Assembly: GCA_040751755.1 (NCBI GenBank)
Contig: JBFMHC010000046.1
Span: forward strand, 186,001 to 250,000
DNA length: 64,000 bases
Source: PFJX01 sp040751755
GTDB taxonomy: Bacteria; Pseudomonadota; Gammaproteobacteria; Burkholderiales; Thiobacillaceae
Direction of reading: 5' to 3'
The translations under genes and the position numbers were made by a program. The notes beneath the pieces are model-generated. The model was not told where the DNA came from, did not search any database, and worked only from the letters and a program-made list of their open reading frames with translations. This document shows, one piece after another, positions 50,396 through 60,078 of this stretch; positions within the stretch are counted from its first letter, which is position 1; each line of letters begins with the position of its first letter.

Positions 50396-51124
50396 ATGCT
50401 GCGTTTTATTGCCTTGTCCCTGCTCTTGCTGTTGTCCGGCCTGGTCCATGCCAGCGACTACGCGCGAGAGCAAAAGTGGGCGGAGGAGATCCTGCCCGCG
50501 GTGCTGGTCGGCGAGCCGGTGTGGCTGGAGGAGCGGGGCGGGCATCGCTTCCTCTCCCTCTACACCCCGGCGCCGGGGGCCAAGTCTGCGGTCATCCTCG
50601 GTCACGGCATCGGCGTGCATCCGGACTGGGGCCTGATCGGCGGCCTGCGCCAGAGCCTTGCCGACAAGGGTTACGCGACGCTGTCGCTGCAGTTCCCCGT
50701 GCTGGCCGCAGACGCCAAGGCGGAGGATTACCCGCCGACCTTCGACGCGGCGGCGGCCCGCCTGGCCAGGGTGGTGGATTTCCTCAAGTCGAAGGGCTAT
50801 CAGCGCATCGCCATCCTCTCGCACAGCCTGGGTTGCCGCATGAGCTATCGCTACCTCAGCGGTTCCCCGGATGCAGCGGTGGTGACCTGGGTGGCGTTGT
50901 CGTCGCCGGGTACGGACGACTGGGGCAGGCTGAAGCTGCCGGTGCTCGACCTGTATGGGCAGAACGACCTGCCGGCGGTGCTGAAGAACGCACCGGCACG
51001 CGCGTCAGGGCTGAAGCAGGCAGGGTCGCGACAGCAACTCCTGCCTGACGCAGACCACTTTTTCGAGGGTCAGGATGCCGCGTTGCTGGACGCGGTGAGT
51101 GCGTATCTAGCCAAGACCCTGTAG
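50396..51124 (+). CDS. Exported alpha/beta-hydrolase-fold protein (DUF3530-like)
   Basis: The 242-residue protein has a signal peptide (MLRFIALSLLLLLSGLVHA) and an alpha/beta hydrolase core with GHGIGVHPDWGLIGGLRQ and a nucleophile-elbow-like SHSLGC. A late aspartate and histidine (LPDADHFF) complete a possible triad. Family DUF3530 is suggested from the overall pattern. The substrate is unknown. The ATG at 50396 has GGAGGAG upstream. Confidence 0.72.
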   Translation: MLRFIALSLLLLLSGLVHASDYAREQKWAEEILPAVLVGEPVWLEERGGHRFLSLYTPAPGAKSAVILGHGIGVHPDWGLIGGLRQSLADKGYATLSLQFPVLAADAKAEDYPPTFDAAAARLARVVDFLKSKGYQRIAILSHSLGCRMSYRYLSGSPDAAVVTWVALSSPGTDDWGRLKLPVLDLYGQNDLPAVLKNAPARASGLKQAGSRQQLLPDADHFFEGQDAALLDAVSAYLAKTL

Positions 51125-51153
51125 TCGAGGCGCCTGCCCTCGGGGCGGGGGCG

Positions 51154-52275
51154 TCAGATCAATTTGACGTTTTCGAGACCGGTCAGCGGGCCGTCGCTGC
51201 CCTTGATGTGCAGCTTGATGCGTAGGCGCAGGTCGTTGAAGGAGTCGGCGTTGCGCAGGGCATCCTCGGCGCTGACGATGCCGCGTGCGAACAGGTCGTA
51301 GAGGGCCTGGTCGAAGGTCTGCATGCCGAGGTCGCGAGAGCGGGTCATGATGTCCTTGATCTCGTCCAGCCTGCCCTGCATGACCAGGTCGGAGATCAAC
51401 GGCGAGTTGAGCAGGATCTCCACCGCGGGGACCCGGCCCTTGCCGTCCAGGCGCGGCAGCAGGCGCTGCGAGATGATCGCACGCAGGTTCATCGACAGGT
51501 CGAGCAGCAGTTGGTCGCGCCGCTCCTTGGCGAAGAAGCTGAGGATGCGGTCGAGCGTCTGGTTGGCGTTGTTGGCGTGCACCGTGGACAGGCAGAGGTG
51601 GCCGGTCTCGGCGTAGGCCATGGCGTATTCCATGGTCTCGCGGTCGCGGATCTCGCCGATCATGATCACGTCCGGTGCCTGGCGCAGGGTGTTCTTCAGC
51701 GCCGTCCCCCAGTTCTCCGTGTCGATGCCCACCTCGCGCTGGGTGATGATGCTCTTGCCGTGCGTGTGCACGAACTCGATCGGGTCTTCCACCGTGACGA
51801 TGTGCTCGTGCGCATTCTGGTTGCGGTGGCCGATCATCGCCGCGAGAGTGGTGGATTTGCCGGAGCCGGTGGCGCCGGTGACGATCACCAGGCCCCTGGG
51901 CATCATGGTGATGTCCTTGAGGTTCTCCGGCAGGTTCAGGCCCTCGATGCTGGGGATGTCCGTGTTGATGTGGCGGAACACCAAGCCGGTGCGGCCCTGC
52001 TGCGTGAACACGTTGACGCGGAAGCGCCCCGCCTCCTGCACGTGGATGGCGAAGTTGCACTCGTGTCCCGCCTCGAATTCCTTGCGCTGGCGCTCGTTCA
52101 TCACCGCCATGGCGTACATGGCGCTGTCGGTGGGGGTCAGGGTCTGCTGCGTGATCGGCGCGACCTTGCCGTTCAGCTTGATGGCGGGGGGGAAGCCGGC
52201 GGTGAGGAAGAGATCGGAGGCCTTGCGCATGACCATGAAGCGCAGCCATTCGTGGACCTTTCCCAGTGCTTCCAT
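51154..52275 (-). CDS. pilU: Type IV pilus retraction ATPase PilU
   Basis: The 373-residue protein has Walker A GATGSGKS, the Asp box EDPIEFVH and the His box region GHLCLSTVHANNA. Together with PilT it drives pilus retraction. The start MEALGKVHEWLRFM and the C-terminal tail after residue 340 distinguish it from PilT. It lies 88 bases after pilT. A GTG two codons upstream is possible. Confidence 0.92.
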   Translation of the reverse strand: MEALGKVHEWLRFMVMRKASDLFLTAGFPPAIKLNGKVAPITQQTLTPTDSAMYAMAVMNERQRKEFEAGHECNFAIHVQEAGRFRVNVFTQQGRTGLVFRHINTDIPSIEGLNLPENLKDITMMPRGLVIVTGATGSGKSTTLAAMIGHRNQNAHEHIVTVEDPIEFVHTHGKSIITQREVGIDTENWGTALKNTLRQAPDVIMIGEIRDRETMEYAMAYAETGHLCLSTVHANNANQTLDRILSFFAKERRDQLLLDLSMNLRAIISQRLLPRLDGKGRVPAVEILLNSPLISDLVMQGRLDEIKDIMTRSRDLGMQTFDQALYDLFARGIVSAEDALRNADSFNDLRLRIKLHIKGSDGPLTGLENVKLI

Positions 52276-52363
52276 GGTCACCTCTCAAAAAAACGAAGGG
52301 CCGCCCCGAGTTTCCTTGACCCCACGGGGTGGCTGGCTGGGCGCAGCCCGGCCCTGGGGGCGC

Positions 52364-53401
52364 TCAGAACATGTCCTTGTTGACGGCGATGGCGCGCGCC
52401 TCGCTGGAGGCGATGGCATTGCGCTTCACCAATTCGACCAGGGCCTGGTCCAGGGTCTGCATGCCCAGGGCCTGGCCGGTCTGGATCGAGGAATACATCT
52501 GCGCGATCTTGTTCTCGCGGATCAGGTTCCGGATGGCGGGGGTGCCGAGCATGATCTCGTGCGCCGCGACCCGGCCCTTGCCGTCCTTGCGCTTGATCAG
52601 GGTCTGCGAGATCACCGCGCGGATGGATTCGGAAAGCATGGAACGCACCATCTCCTTCTCCGCCGCCGGGAACACGTCGACCACGCGGTCGATGGTCTTG
52701 GCCGCCGAGGAGGTGTGCAGGGTGCCGAACACCAGGTGGCCGGTCTCGGCCGCGGTAAGGGCGAGACGGATGGTCTCCAGGTCGCGCATCTCGCCCACCA
52801 GGATCACGTCCGGATCCTCGCGCAGCGCAGAGCGCAGCGCCTCGGCGAAGCCGTGCGTGTGCGGGCCCACCTCGCGCTGGTTGATCAGGCACTTCTTGCT
52901 CTTGTGCACGAATTCGATCGGGTCCTCGATGGTGAGGATGTGGCCGAACTGGTTTTCGTTGACGTAGTCCACCATGGCCGCGAGGGTGGTGGACTTGCCC
53001 GAGCCGGTGGGGCCGGTGACGATCACCAGTCCGCGTGGGTTGTCGGCGATGTCCTTGAAGATCTTCGGCGCCTCCAGCTCCTCCAGGGTCAGCACCACGC
53101 TGGGGATGGTGCGGAACACCGCGCCGGCGCCGCGCTCCTGGTTGAAGGCGTTGACCCGGAAGCGCGCCACGTCGCGCAGCTCGAAGGAGAAGTCGACCTC
53201 GAGGAACTCCTCATAGGCCTTGCGCTGCGCGTCGCTCATGATGTCGTACACCATGGCGCGGACTTCCTGGTTGCTGAGGGCGGGGACGTTGATGCGGCGG
53301 ATGTCGCCGTGTACCCGGATCATGGGGGGCAGGCCTGCGGAGAGGTGCAGGTCGGATGCCTTGTTCTTGACCGAGAACGCGAGAAGCTCGGAAATATCCA
53401 T
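52364..53401 (-). CDS. pilT: Type IV pilus retraction ATPase PilT
   Basis: The 345-residue protein has the PilT start MDISELLAFSVKNKASDLHL, Walker A GPTGSGKS, EDPIEFVH and the C-terminal AIRNLIRENK motif needed for retraction. It forms a hexamer at the inner-membrane base of type IV pili and powers twitching. It is divergent from yggS, an order common in proteobacteria. Confidence 0.97.
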   Translation of the reverse strand: MDISELLAFSVKNKASDLHLSAGLPPMIRVHGDIRRINVPALSNQEVRAMVYDIMSDAQRKAYEEFLEVDFSFELRDVARFRVNAFNQERGAGAVFRTIPSVVLTLEELEAPKIFKDIADNPRGLVIVTGPTGSGKSTTLAAMVDYVNENQFGHILTIEDPIEFVHKSKKCLINQREVGPHTHGFAEALRSALREDPDVILVGEMRDLETIRLALTAAETGHLVFGTLHTSSAAKTIDRVVDVFPAAEKEMVRSMLSESIRAVISQTLIKRKDGKGRVAAHEIMLGTPAIRNLIRENKIAQMYSSIQTGQALGMQTLDQALVELVKRNAIASSEARAIAVNKDMF

Positions 53402-53448
53402 TATAATTCGGCCACTTACGTGATTTTCCCCGAGGAGTTCGGCCCATT

Positions 53449-54153
53449 ATGGGCGCAATCGCCGCAGCCTTGCAAGCTTGCCAGGACCGCATCGACGGGG
53501 CGTGCGGGAAGGCTGCCAGGGGCGCCTCCTGCGCGACCCTGCTGGCGGTCAGCAAGACCTTCCCGGAAGTGGCCATCCGCGAGGCCTGGCGGGCCGGTCA
53601 GCGCCGGTTCGGCGAGAGCTACGTGCAGGAGGCGCTGGGCAAGATCGCGGCCCTCGCCGACCTGCCCATCGAATGGCACTTCATCGGCCCCCTGCAGAGC
53701 AACAAGACGCGCCCGGTGGCCGAGCATTTCAGCTGGGTGCACGCGGTGGAACGGGAGAAGATCGCCCGCCGCCTGTCCGAGCAACGGCCGCCGCACCTGC
53801 CGCCCCTGAACGTGTGTGTCGAGGTCAACGTGAGCGGCGAGGCGAGCAAGCACGGCGTGCCGCCGCGCGAGGCCCTGGACCTCGCCGAGGTCGTCGCCTG
53901 CCTGCCGCGCCTGCGCCTGCGCGGCTTCATGGCGATCCCGGAGCCGACGCCGGAGACGGCGCTGCAGCGCGATCGCTTCCGCGTTCTCGCCGGGCTGCTG
54001 GCCGAGGCGCGCGCGCGCGGGCTGGACCTCGACACCCTGTCGATGGGCATGTCGGACGACCTGGAATCGGCGATCCTGGAGGGCGCGACCCTGGTGCGGG
54101 TGGGGACCGCGATCTTTGGCGCGCGTCAGTACGCGCAAACGGAGCAGACATGA
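53449..54153 (+). CDS. yggS: PLP-binding homeostasis protein YggS/PLPBP
   Basis: The 234-residue protein has the PLP lysine in LLAVSKTFP (K36) and the conserved FGESYVQEAL, EWHFIGPLQSNK and LSMGMSDDLESAI. It holds pyridoxal phosphate and tunes amino-acid and vitamin B6 pools without a known enzyme activity. Its stop overlaps the proC start as ATGA. Confidence 0.95.
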   Translation: MGAIAAALQACQDRIDGACGKAARGASCATLLAVSKTFPEVAIREAWRAGQRRFGESYVQEALGKIAALADLPIEWHFIGPLQSNKTRPVAEHFSWVHAVEREKIARRLSEQRPPHLPPLNVCVEVNVSGEASKHGVPPREALDLAEVVACLPRLRLRGFMAIPEPTPETALQRDRFRVLAGLLAEARARGLDLDTLSMGMSDDLESAILEGATLVRVGTAIFGARQYAQTEQT

Positions 54154-54959
54154 AACTGGGATTCATCGGTGGCGGCAACATGGCCGCGGCCATCATCGGC
54201 GGCCTGATCGACAAGGGCTTCGCGGCGGGCGACATCACCGTCGCCGAACCGCTGGAGGCGCGCCGCGCCTGGCTGGTCGGCGAATACGGCGTGGCCGTGG
54301 AGGAGAGTGCGGCGGCCTGTCTGCGGGCCGATGTCATCGTCCTGGCGGTGAAGCCGCAGCAGCTGCGCCAGGTGCTCTCCGGCCTGCCCGCACTCGAAGC
54401 CAGGCAGCTGGTGCTGTCGGTCGCCGCCGGGGTGCGCGCGGCCGACATCGCGCGCTGGCTGGGCGGCCACGGCGCGGTGGCGCGCGCCATGCCCAACACC
54501 CCCGCGCTGGTGGGCGAGGGCATCACCGGCCTGTTCGCCCTGCCCGGCGTGGGCGAGACGCAGCGCGACTGGGCGGACCGCGTCATGGCCGCCGTCGGTG
54601 GCGTGGTCTGGGTGGCGGACGAGACCATGATCGACGCGGTGACGGCGATCTCCGGCAGCGGCCCAGCCTATGTCTTCTATTTCATCGAGGCCCTGGAGCA
54701 GGCCGGCATCGAGCTGGGCCTGCCGCCCGAGACCGCGCGCCGGCTCAGCCTGCAGACCTTCCTCGGCGCCGCCACCCTGGCGGTGCGCGATGCCGCGCCG
54801 CCCGCCGAACTGCGCGCGCGCGTCACCTCCAAGGGCGGCACCACGGAACGCGGCCTGCTGGCCCTGGAACAGGCCGGCGTGAAGGCCGCCATCGCCCAGG
54901 CGGCACGCGCCGCCGCCGCGCGCGCCGCGGAGATGGGCGAGCTGTTCGGGAAAGACTGA
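54150..54959 (+). CDS. proC: Pyrroline-5-carboxylate reductase
   Basis: The 269-residue enzyme has the N-terminal NADP-binding GFIGGGNMAAAIIGGL and the ProC signature near the C-terminus (VTSKGGTTERGLLALE). It makes proline from pyrroline-5-carboxylate. The start overlaps yggS and the stop overlaps yggT as TGATG, so five genes in a row are coupled. Confidence 0.97.
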   Translation: MKLGFIGGGNMAAAIIGGLIDKGFAAGDITVAEPLEARRAWLVGEYGVAVEESAAACLRADVIVLAVKPQQLRQVLSGLPALEARQLVLSVAAGVRAADIARWLGGHGAVARAMPNTPALVGEGITGLFALPGVGETQRDWADRVMAAVGGVVWVADETMIDAVTAISGSGPAYVFYFIEALEQAGIELGLPPETARRLSLQTFLGAATLAVRDAAPPAELRARVTSKGGTTERGLLALEQAGVKAAIAQAARAAAARAAEMGELFGKD

Positions 54960-55537
54960 TGCTGGCCGACGCCCTCGAATTCCTCCTGCGCACGGCCTTC
55001 GACCTGCTGGCCTCCGCGTTCTTCCTGCGCTTCTGGATGCAGTGGGCGCGGGTGCCCTTCCGCAACCCGTTCTCCCAGTTCGTCGTCAAGGTGACGGACT
55101 TCGCCGTGCGTCCGCTGCGCCGCGTGGTCCCCGGTCTGTTCGGCCTGGACTGGGCCAGCCTGCTGCTGCTGTTCGTCGCCGAATGCCTGTCGGTGCTGGC
55201 GGTGCACTGGGTGATGAGCTACCCCTTCGCCGCCGCCGGGGCGCAGGTCCTGCCGGGCTTCCTCCTGCTCGGGCTGGCTGCCGCCCTGCGGCTCGTGCTG
55301 TACGTGCTGATGGGGCTGGTCATCCTGCAGGCCATCCTGTCCTGGGTGAACCCCTTCTCGCCGCTTGCCCCCGTGTTCTATGCCCTGTCCCGCCCGGTCC
55401 TCGCCCCCTTCCAGAAACTGATCCCGCCGATCGGCGGCGTCGACCTCTCGCCCCTGGCGGCCCTGGTGGTGATCCAGCTGCTGCTGATCGCCCCCGTCGC
55501 GGCCCTGGAGCGGCTGGCGCGCGGCCTGGTGTGGTGA
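54959..55537 (+). CDS. yggT: YggT-family membrane protein
   Basis: The 192-residue protein has two YggT repeats, each with two membrane helices and the motif seen in FLRFWMQWARVPFRNPFSQF and LSWVNPFSPLAPVFY. The family has been linked to osmotic or cell-shape functions without a fixed role. It sits in the conserved yggS-proC-yggT order. Confidence 0.92.
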   Translation: MLADALEFLLRTAFDLLASAFFLRFWMQWARVPFRNPFSQFVVKVTDFAVRPLRRVVPGLFGLDWASLLLLFVAECLSVLAVHWVMSYPFAAAGAQVLPGFLLLGLAAALRLVLYVLMGLVILQAILSWVNPFSPLAPVFYALSRPVLAPFQKLIPPIGGVDLSPLAALVVIQLLLIAPVAALERLARGLVW

Positions 55538-55884
55538 CGCAGGCGGCCGTGCCGGGGGGCATGCCCTATCTGCGCGGCAGCGCGCAGGGCGTGGAACTGA
55601 CCGTCCACGTGCAGCCGGGCGCCTCGCGCGAGGAGATCGTCGGCACGCACGGCGACGCCCTCAAGGTGCGGGTCGACGCGCGCGCCGTCGAGGGAGCGGC
55701 GAACGGGGCGCTGGTCGAATTCCTCGCGCACGCACTTGGCGTGCCGCGCCGGGAGGTTAGAATCCTGCGCGGCGAGAAGGCGCGCCGCAAGGTCCTGGCG
55801 GTGACGATGCCGATCCAGGACGCGACGGCCAGGCTGGCGCGGTTGCTGGGTGTTGAAAGTACAGAGAGGGTGGGCAAGAAGTGA
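55534..55884 (+). CDS. YggU/DUF167-family protein
   Basis: The protein of up to 116 residues has the DUF167 core VHVQPGASREEIVG, LKVRVDARAVEGAANGALVE by pattern and LRGEKARRK. The first possible start is a GTG at 55534 overlapping the yggT stop; an ATG at 55561 would give 107 residues and may equally be right. Function of the family is unknown. The stop overlaps the dynamin-like start. Confidence 0.85.
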   Translation: MTQAAVPGGMPYLRGSAQGVELTVHVQPGASREEIVGTHGDALKVRVDARAVEGAANGALVEFLAHALGVPRREVRILRGEKARRKVLAVTMPIQDATARLARLLGVESTERVGKK

Positions 55885-57830
55885 TGAATTTCGGGCTGGA
55901 AAGCGGGATTTCCCGGTTCAAGAACCGGCGTGACCGTCTGGTCAAGGTGATCGGCGACTTCCGCGACTGGATGGAGCATTACACCCAGTCCGAACCGGAA
56001 CTGCTGCTGCGCATCTTCGACCTCACCGAGAACCTGAAGCGCGACCGCCTGATGCTCGCCTTCGTCGCGGAATTCAGCCGCGGCAAGACCGAGCTGATCA
56101 ACGCCCTGTTCTTCTCCGATTTCAAGCAGCGCCTGCTGCCCTCCGACGTCGGCCGCACCACCATGTGTCCGACCGAGATCTACTACGAGGCGGGCAGCGA
56201 ACCTTACATCCGCCTGTTGCCGATCGAGACCCGCTTCCGTGATGACAGCATCACCGGCCTCAAGCGCCAGCCGGTGGAGTGGAACACGGTCAAGCTGGAC
56301 GTCGGCGATCCGGCGGCGATGACTGCCGCCATGCGCAAGCTGGCGGAGACCAAGGTGGTGTTCAAGGTGGAGGCGCGCGCCCTCGGCCTGTGGGACGAGA
56401 ACGACCCCAATCTCGCCTACATGGTGAAGGACCAGGACCGCGTCGAGATCCCGGCCTGGCGCTACGCCATGATCAACTACCCGCATCCGCTCCTGGAGTC
56501 GGGCCTGGCCATCCTCGACACGCCCGGCCTCAACGCCATGGGTGCGGAACCGGAACTCACCGTGTCCGCCATCCCCAGCGCGCACGCCCTGCTGTTCCTG
56601 CTCGCCACCGACACCGGCGTGACCCAGTCCGACTATGAGATCTGGAGCAAGCTGGTGTCCAAGCACGCCGGCCAGCACTACGCGGTGCTGAACAAGATCG
56701 ACATGCTCTGGGACGACCTGAAGAGCACCGAGGAGATCGGCCAGACCATCCAGCGCCAGATTGAATCGACCGCCTCGCAACTCAACATCTCGTCCGCCAG
56801 CGTGCTGGCGATCTCCGCGCAGAAGGCCCTGGTGGCGAAGGTGCGCGGCGACGACGAGCTGCTCAGGAAGTCCGGCCTGCAGGCCCTGGAGGTGTTGCTG
56901 GCGCGCGAGATCATCCCCTCGCGCGAGAAGATCATGCGCGAGTCGGTGACGCGCGAGATGGGGCCGCTGGTCGCCGAGGTGCGCGAGACCGCGCACCACC
57001 GCCTCGCCGCCGCGGTACAGAGCCTGAACGACCTGCAGGCCCTGTCCGGGAAGAACCAGCAGATCGTCGGCCAGCTGCGCGAGAAGATGCTGGCGGACAA
57101 GCAGAACTACGACGTGACCATGCGCAACTTCAGCGTCACGCGCAAGATCATCGCCGAGCAGGGGCAGGAGCTGCTGTCGCGCCTGGAGGACGACCGCATG
57201 GACAAGATCATCGAGGAGTCGATGGTCGCCATCACCGACAGCTGGACCACCGCCGGGCTGATCAAGGGCATGCACACCCTGATCCAGCGCATGGGCGCGG
57301 AGTTCGACTTCGCGCACCAGCAGTGCGGCGGCATCAAGCAGCTGCTCAACACCGCCTACCAGCGCTTCCACGACGTGCACGGCCTGGAGGAGGCGGACCC
57401 GCCGGTGCTGGACCTGACCCGCTACCGCGCGCGCCTGGACGAGCTGATGGTGAGCACCGAGGAGTTCTGCGCCGATCCGCTCAACATCATGCTGGAGAAG
57501 CGCTTCATGGTGAAGAAGTTCTACATCGCCCTGGTGGCGCAGGCGCGCATCGTCTTCCAGCAGGTGCGCATCGAGTCGGAGACCTGGCTGCGCCTCACCC
57601 TGGACCCGATCATCGCGCGCATCCACGAGCACAAGGCGCAGCTGGAGCGGCGCCTGGAGAACCTCGACAAGGTGCACGCCAACCTGGGATCCCTGCAGGA
57701 GCGCAGCGTCGCCGTGAACAACGAGATCATCAGGCTGCGCCACCAGATGGAGCGCATTGAGGCGGTGGTGAAGGAGTTCTCCCTGCTCACCGGCTACACG
57801 CCGCCGCCGCTCGCCCCCGTCCCCGCCTGA
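55884..57830 (+). CDS. Dynamin-like large GTPase
   Basis: The 648-residue protein has the GTPase motifs G1 FSRGKTELINAL, G3 DTPGLNA and G4 NKID, followed by long helical regions with coiled-coil character up to the C-terminus. It has no clear membrane helix. Bacterial dynamin-like proteins remodel or protect membranes. Its ATG overlaps the DUF167 stop as TGATG, and it completes a five-gene coupled operon. A GTG one codon upstream is also possible. Confidence 0.88.
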   Translation: MNFGLESGISRFKNRRDRLVKVIGDFRDWMEHYTQSEPELLLRIFDLTENLKRDRLMLAFVAEFSRGKTELINALFFSDFKQRLLPSDVGRTTMCPTEIYYEAGSEPYIRLLPIETRFRDDSITGLKRQPVEWNTVKLDVGDPAAMTAAMRKLAETKVVFKVEARALGLWDENDPNLAYMVKDQDRVEIPAWRYAMINYPHPLLESGLAILDTPGLNAMGAEPELTVSAIPSAHALLFLLATDTGVTQSDYEIWSKLVSKHAGQHYAVLNKIDMLWDDLKSTEEIGQTIQRQIESTASQLNISSASVLAISAQKALVAKVRGDDELLRKSGLQALEVLLAREIIPSREKIMRESVTREMGPLVAEVRETAHHRLAAAVQSLNDLQALSGKNQQIVGQLREKMLADKQNYDVTMRNFSVTRKIIAEQGQELLSRLEDDRMDKIIEESMVAITDSWTTAGLIKGMHTLIQRMGAEFDFAHQQCGGIKQLLNTAYQRFHDVHGLEEADPPVLDLTRYRARLDELMVSTEEFCADPLNIMLEKRFMVKKFYIALVAQARIVFQQVRIESETWLRLTLDPIIARIHEHKAQLERRLENLDKVHANLGSLQERSVAVNNEIIRLRHQMERIEAVVKEFSLLTGYTPPPLAPVPA

Positions 57831-57900
57831 GGCACCGCGTCGCCCGGGGCACGCAGGACAAACCCGCGCGCCCATTCCGGCGCAGGCGCTCCGCGTCTTC

Positions 57901-59352
57901 CTAGAGCAGGATGATGTCGTACTGCTCCTGGCTCAACAGGCTTTCCACCTGCAGCGAGATGGGCTTGGCGATGAAGTCCGAGAGCTGCGCCAGGCTTTGC
58001 GATTCCTCGTCGAGGAACAGGTCGATCACCTCCTGCGAGGCGAGGATGCGGAACTCGCGCGCGTTGAACTGGCGCGCCTCGCGCAGCAGGCCGCGCAGGA
58101 TCTCGTAGCAGGTGGTCTGCGCGGTCTTGATATGGCCGCGCCCCTGGCAGGTCGGGCAGGTCTCGCACAGCACGTGGCTCAGGCTCTCGCGCGTGCGCTT
58201 GCGCGTCATCTCCACCAGGCCCAGCGAGGTGAAGCCGTTGAGGGTCATGCGCGTGCGGTCGCGCGCCAGGGCCTTGGTCAGCTCCGCCAGCACCGCCTGC
58301 TTGTGCTCCGCGCTGACCATGTCGATGAAGTCCAGGATGATGATGCCGCCCAGGTTGCGCAGGCGCAGCTGGCGCGCGATCGCCTGCGCCGCCTCCAGGT
58401 TGGTCTTGAAGATGGTCTCGTCGAAGCTGCGCCCGGTGACGAAGCCGCCGGTGTTGACGTCGATGGTGGTGAGCGCCTCGGTCTGGTCGATGATCAGGTA
58501 GCCGCCGGACTTCAGGTCGACGCGCCGCCCCAGGGCGCGCTCGATCTCGTCCTCCACGCCGTACAGGTCGAACAGCGGCCGCTCCGCCACGAAATGGTTC
58601 AGCTTGCTCGCGACGTTGCGCGTGAACTCCTCGGCGAAGCCCTTCATGCGCAGGTAGGTCTCGCGCGAGTCGACCAGGATGCGGTCGGTCTCCGTGATGG
58701 AGAAGTCGCGCAGCACCCGGTGCGCCAGGTCCAGCTCCTGGTAGATGAGCGAGGGCGCGGCGGTGTTCTCGGAGCGGGCCTGGATCGCCTCCCAGAGGGT
58801 ATGCAGGTATTCGACGTCGGCCGCCAGTTCAGACTCCTCCGCCATGTTCGCCATGGTGCGGATGATGAAGCCGCCGTGGCCGCCCTCCGGCAGCAGGCGG
58901 TTGAGGCGCTCGCGCAGCAGCTCGCGCTCCGCCTCGTCCTCGATCTTCTGCGAGATGCCGATGCGCGTCTCCTGCGGCAGGAACACCAGGAAGCGTCCGG
59001 CCATGCTGATCTGCGTCGACAGGCGCGCGCCCTTGGCGCCGATCGGGTCCTTGATCACCTGTACCAGGAGGCTCTGCCCTTCGTGCAGCACCTTCTCGAT
59101 CGGCAGCGGGCTGTGTTCGTGGCGCGCCTGGATGATGTCGCCGACGTGCAGGAAGGCGGCGCGGTCGAGGCCGATGTCGATGAAGGCGGACTGCATGCCG
59201 GGCAGGACGCGCGACACCTTGCCGAGGTAGACGTTGCCGACCAGGCCGCGCTGGCTGCTGCGCTCGATGTGCAGTTCCTGTACCGCCCCCAGGTAGATCA
59301 CCGCGACGCGGGTTTCCTGGGGGGTGACGTTGATGAGGATCTCTTCGCTCAT
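57901..59352 (-). CDS. rng: Ribonuclease G
   Basis: The 483-residue protein begins with an S1 RNA-binding domain (GNVYLGKVSRVLPGMQSAFI), then the RNase E/G catalytic core with the metal-binding DVNTGGFVTGRS and ILDFIDM, and the zinc-link region CPTCQGRGH. It matures 16S rRNA and degrades mRNA. The length is that of RNase G, without the long C-terminal scaffold of RNase E. Confidence 0.97.
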   Translation of the reverse strand: MSEEILINVTPQETRVAVIYLGAVQELHIERSSQRGLVGNVYLGKVSRVLPGMQSAFIDIGLDRAAFLHVGDIIQARHEHSPLPIEKVLHEGQSLLVQVIKDPIGAKGARLSTQISMAGRFLVFLPQETRIGISQKIEDEAERELLRERLNRLLPEGGHGGFIIRTMANMAEESELAADVEYLHTLWEAIQARSENTAAPSLIYQELDLAHRVLRDFSITETDRILVDSRETYLRMKGFAEEFTRNVASKLNHFVAERPLFDLYGVEDEIERALGRRVDLKSGGYLIIDQTEALTTIDVNTGGFVTGRSFDETIFKTNLEAAQAIARQLRLRNLGGIIILDFIDMVSAEHKQAVLAELTKALARDRTRMTLNGFTSLGLVEMTRKRTRESLSHVLCETCPTCQGRGHIKTAQTTCYEILRGLLREARQFNAREFRILASQEVIDLFLDEESQSLAQLSDFIAKPISLQVESLLSQEQYDIILL

Positions 59353-59374
59353 GGGGGAAAGGTGGGAGAGTGGG

Positions 59375-59412
59375 CAGTCGTCAGGCGGCCGCTGGCCACC
59401 GCCTGACGACTG
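59375..59412. repeat. Perfect inverted repeat between rng and maf
   Basis: CAGTCGTCAGGCGG (59375-59388) pairs perfectly with CCGCCTGACGACTG (59399-59412) around a 10-base loop. It lies upstream of rng and downstream of maf on the minus strand. No T run follows, so it is more likely an RNA-stability or dispersed repeat element than a classical terminator. Confidence 0.75.
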
Positions 59413-59424
59413 GCGACTCGGTCG

Positions 59425-60033
59425 TCATAGCACCTCGAAGCCGATCTCCCGCAACAGCTGCGCGGTCTCGCACAGGGGCAGGCCCATCACCCCGGAATAG
59501 CTGCCGGAGAGGTGCTCGACGAACAGCGCGGCGCGGCCCTGGATGCCATAGCCGCCGGCCTTGTCGAAGGGCTCGCCGCTGGCCACGTAGGCGGCGATCT
59601 CCGCGTCCGAGAGCGGCCGGAAGCGCACCTGGCTCTCGCTCAGCGTGACCTGCACCCGGCCCTGGTAGGCCGCGGCCACGGCGGTGAGGACGGTGTGGGT
59701 GCGGCCCGCATACTGGCGCAGCATCGCTGCCGCCTCGCCGGCGTCCGCGGGCTTGCCGAGGATCTGCCCGGACAGGGTGACGGTGGTGTCGGCGGCGAGG
59801 ATGGGCCAGGGCGGCAGGCGGCGCGCCTGTTGCGCCCGCATGCCCGCCTCCGCCTTCAGGCGCGCCAGGCGCAGCACGTAGTCGACCCCGGGTTCGTCGG
59901 CCAGCGGCGTCTCGTCGACGTCGATGCGGCCGGGGCTGGAGCGTAGGGCGAGGACGGTGGGCTGGAGCCCGACCTGGCGCAGCAGTTCCAGGCGCCGCGG
60001 GCTTTGCGAGGCGAGATAGAGGTTGCGTTGCAT
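59425..60033 (-). CDS. maf: Maf-family nucleotide pyrophosphatase
   Basis: The 202-residue protein has the Maf start LYLASQSPRRLELLRQVG, the catalytic ILAADTTVTLSGQILGKP and the C-terminal GGYGIQGRAALFVE. The YhdE type hydrolyses dTTP, UTP and modified nucleotides. The order rlmH-maf-rng is conserved in betaproteobacteria. Confidence 0.96.
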   Translation of the reverse strand: MQRNLYLASQSPRRLELLRQVGLQPTVLALRSSPGRIDVDETPLADEPGVDYVLRLARLKAEAGMRAQQARRLPPWPILAADTTVTLSGQILGKPADAGEAAAMLRQYAGRTHTVLTAVAAAYQGRVQVTLSESQVRFRPLSDAEIAAYVASGEPFDKAGGYGIQGRAALFVEHLSGSYSGVMGLPLCETAQLLREIGFEVL

Positions 60034-60078
60034 GCCGCTATTGTCCGTCGTTTTCCTGCCCGGTGTCTGCGGCCGGGC

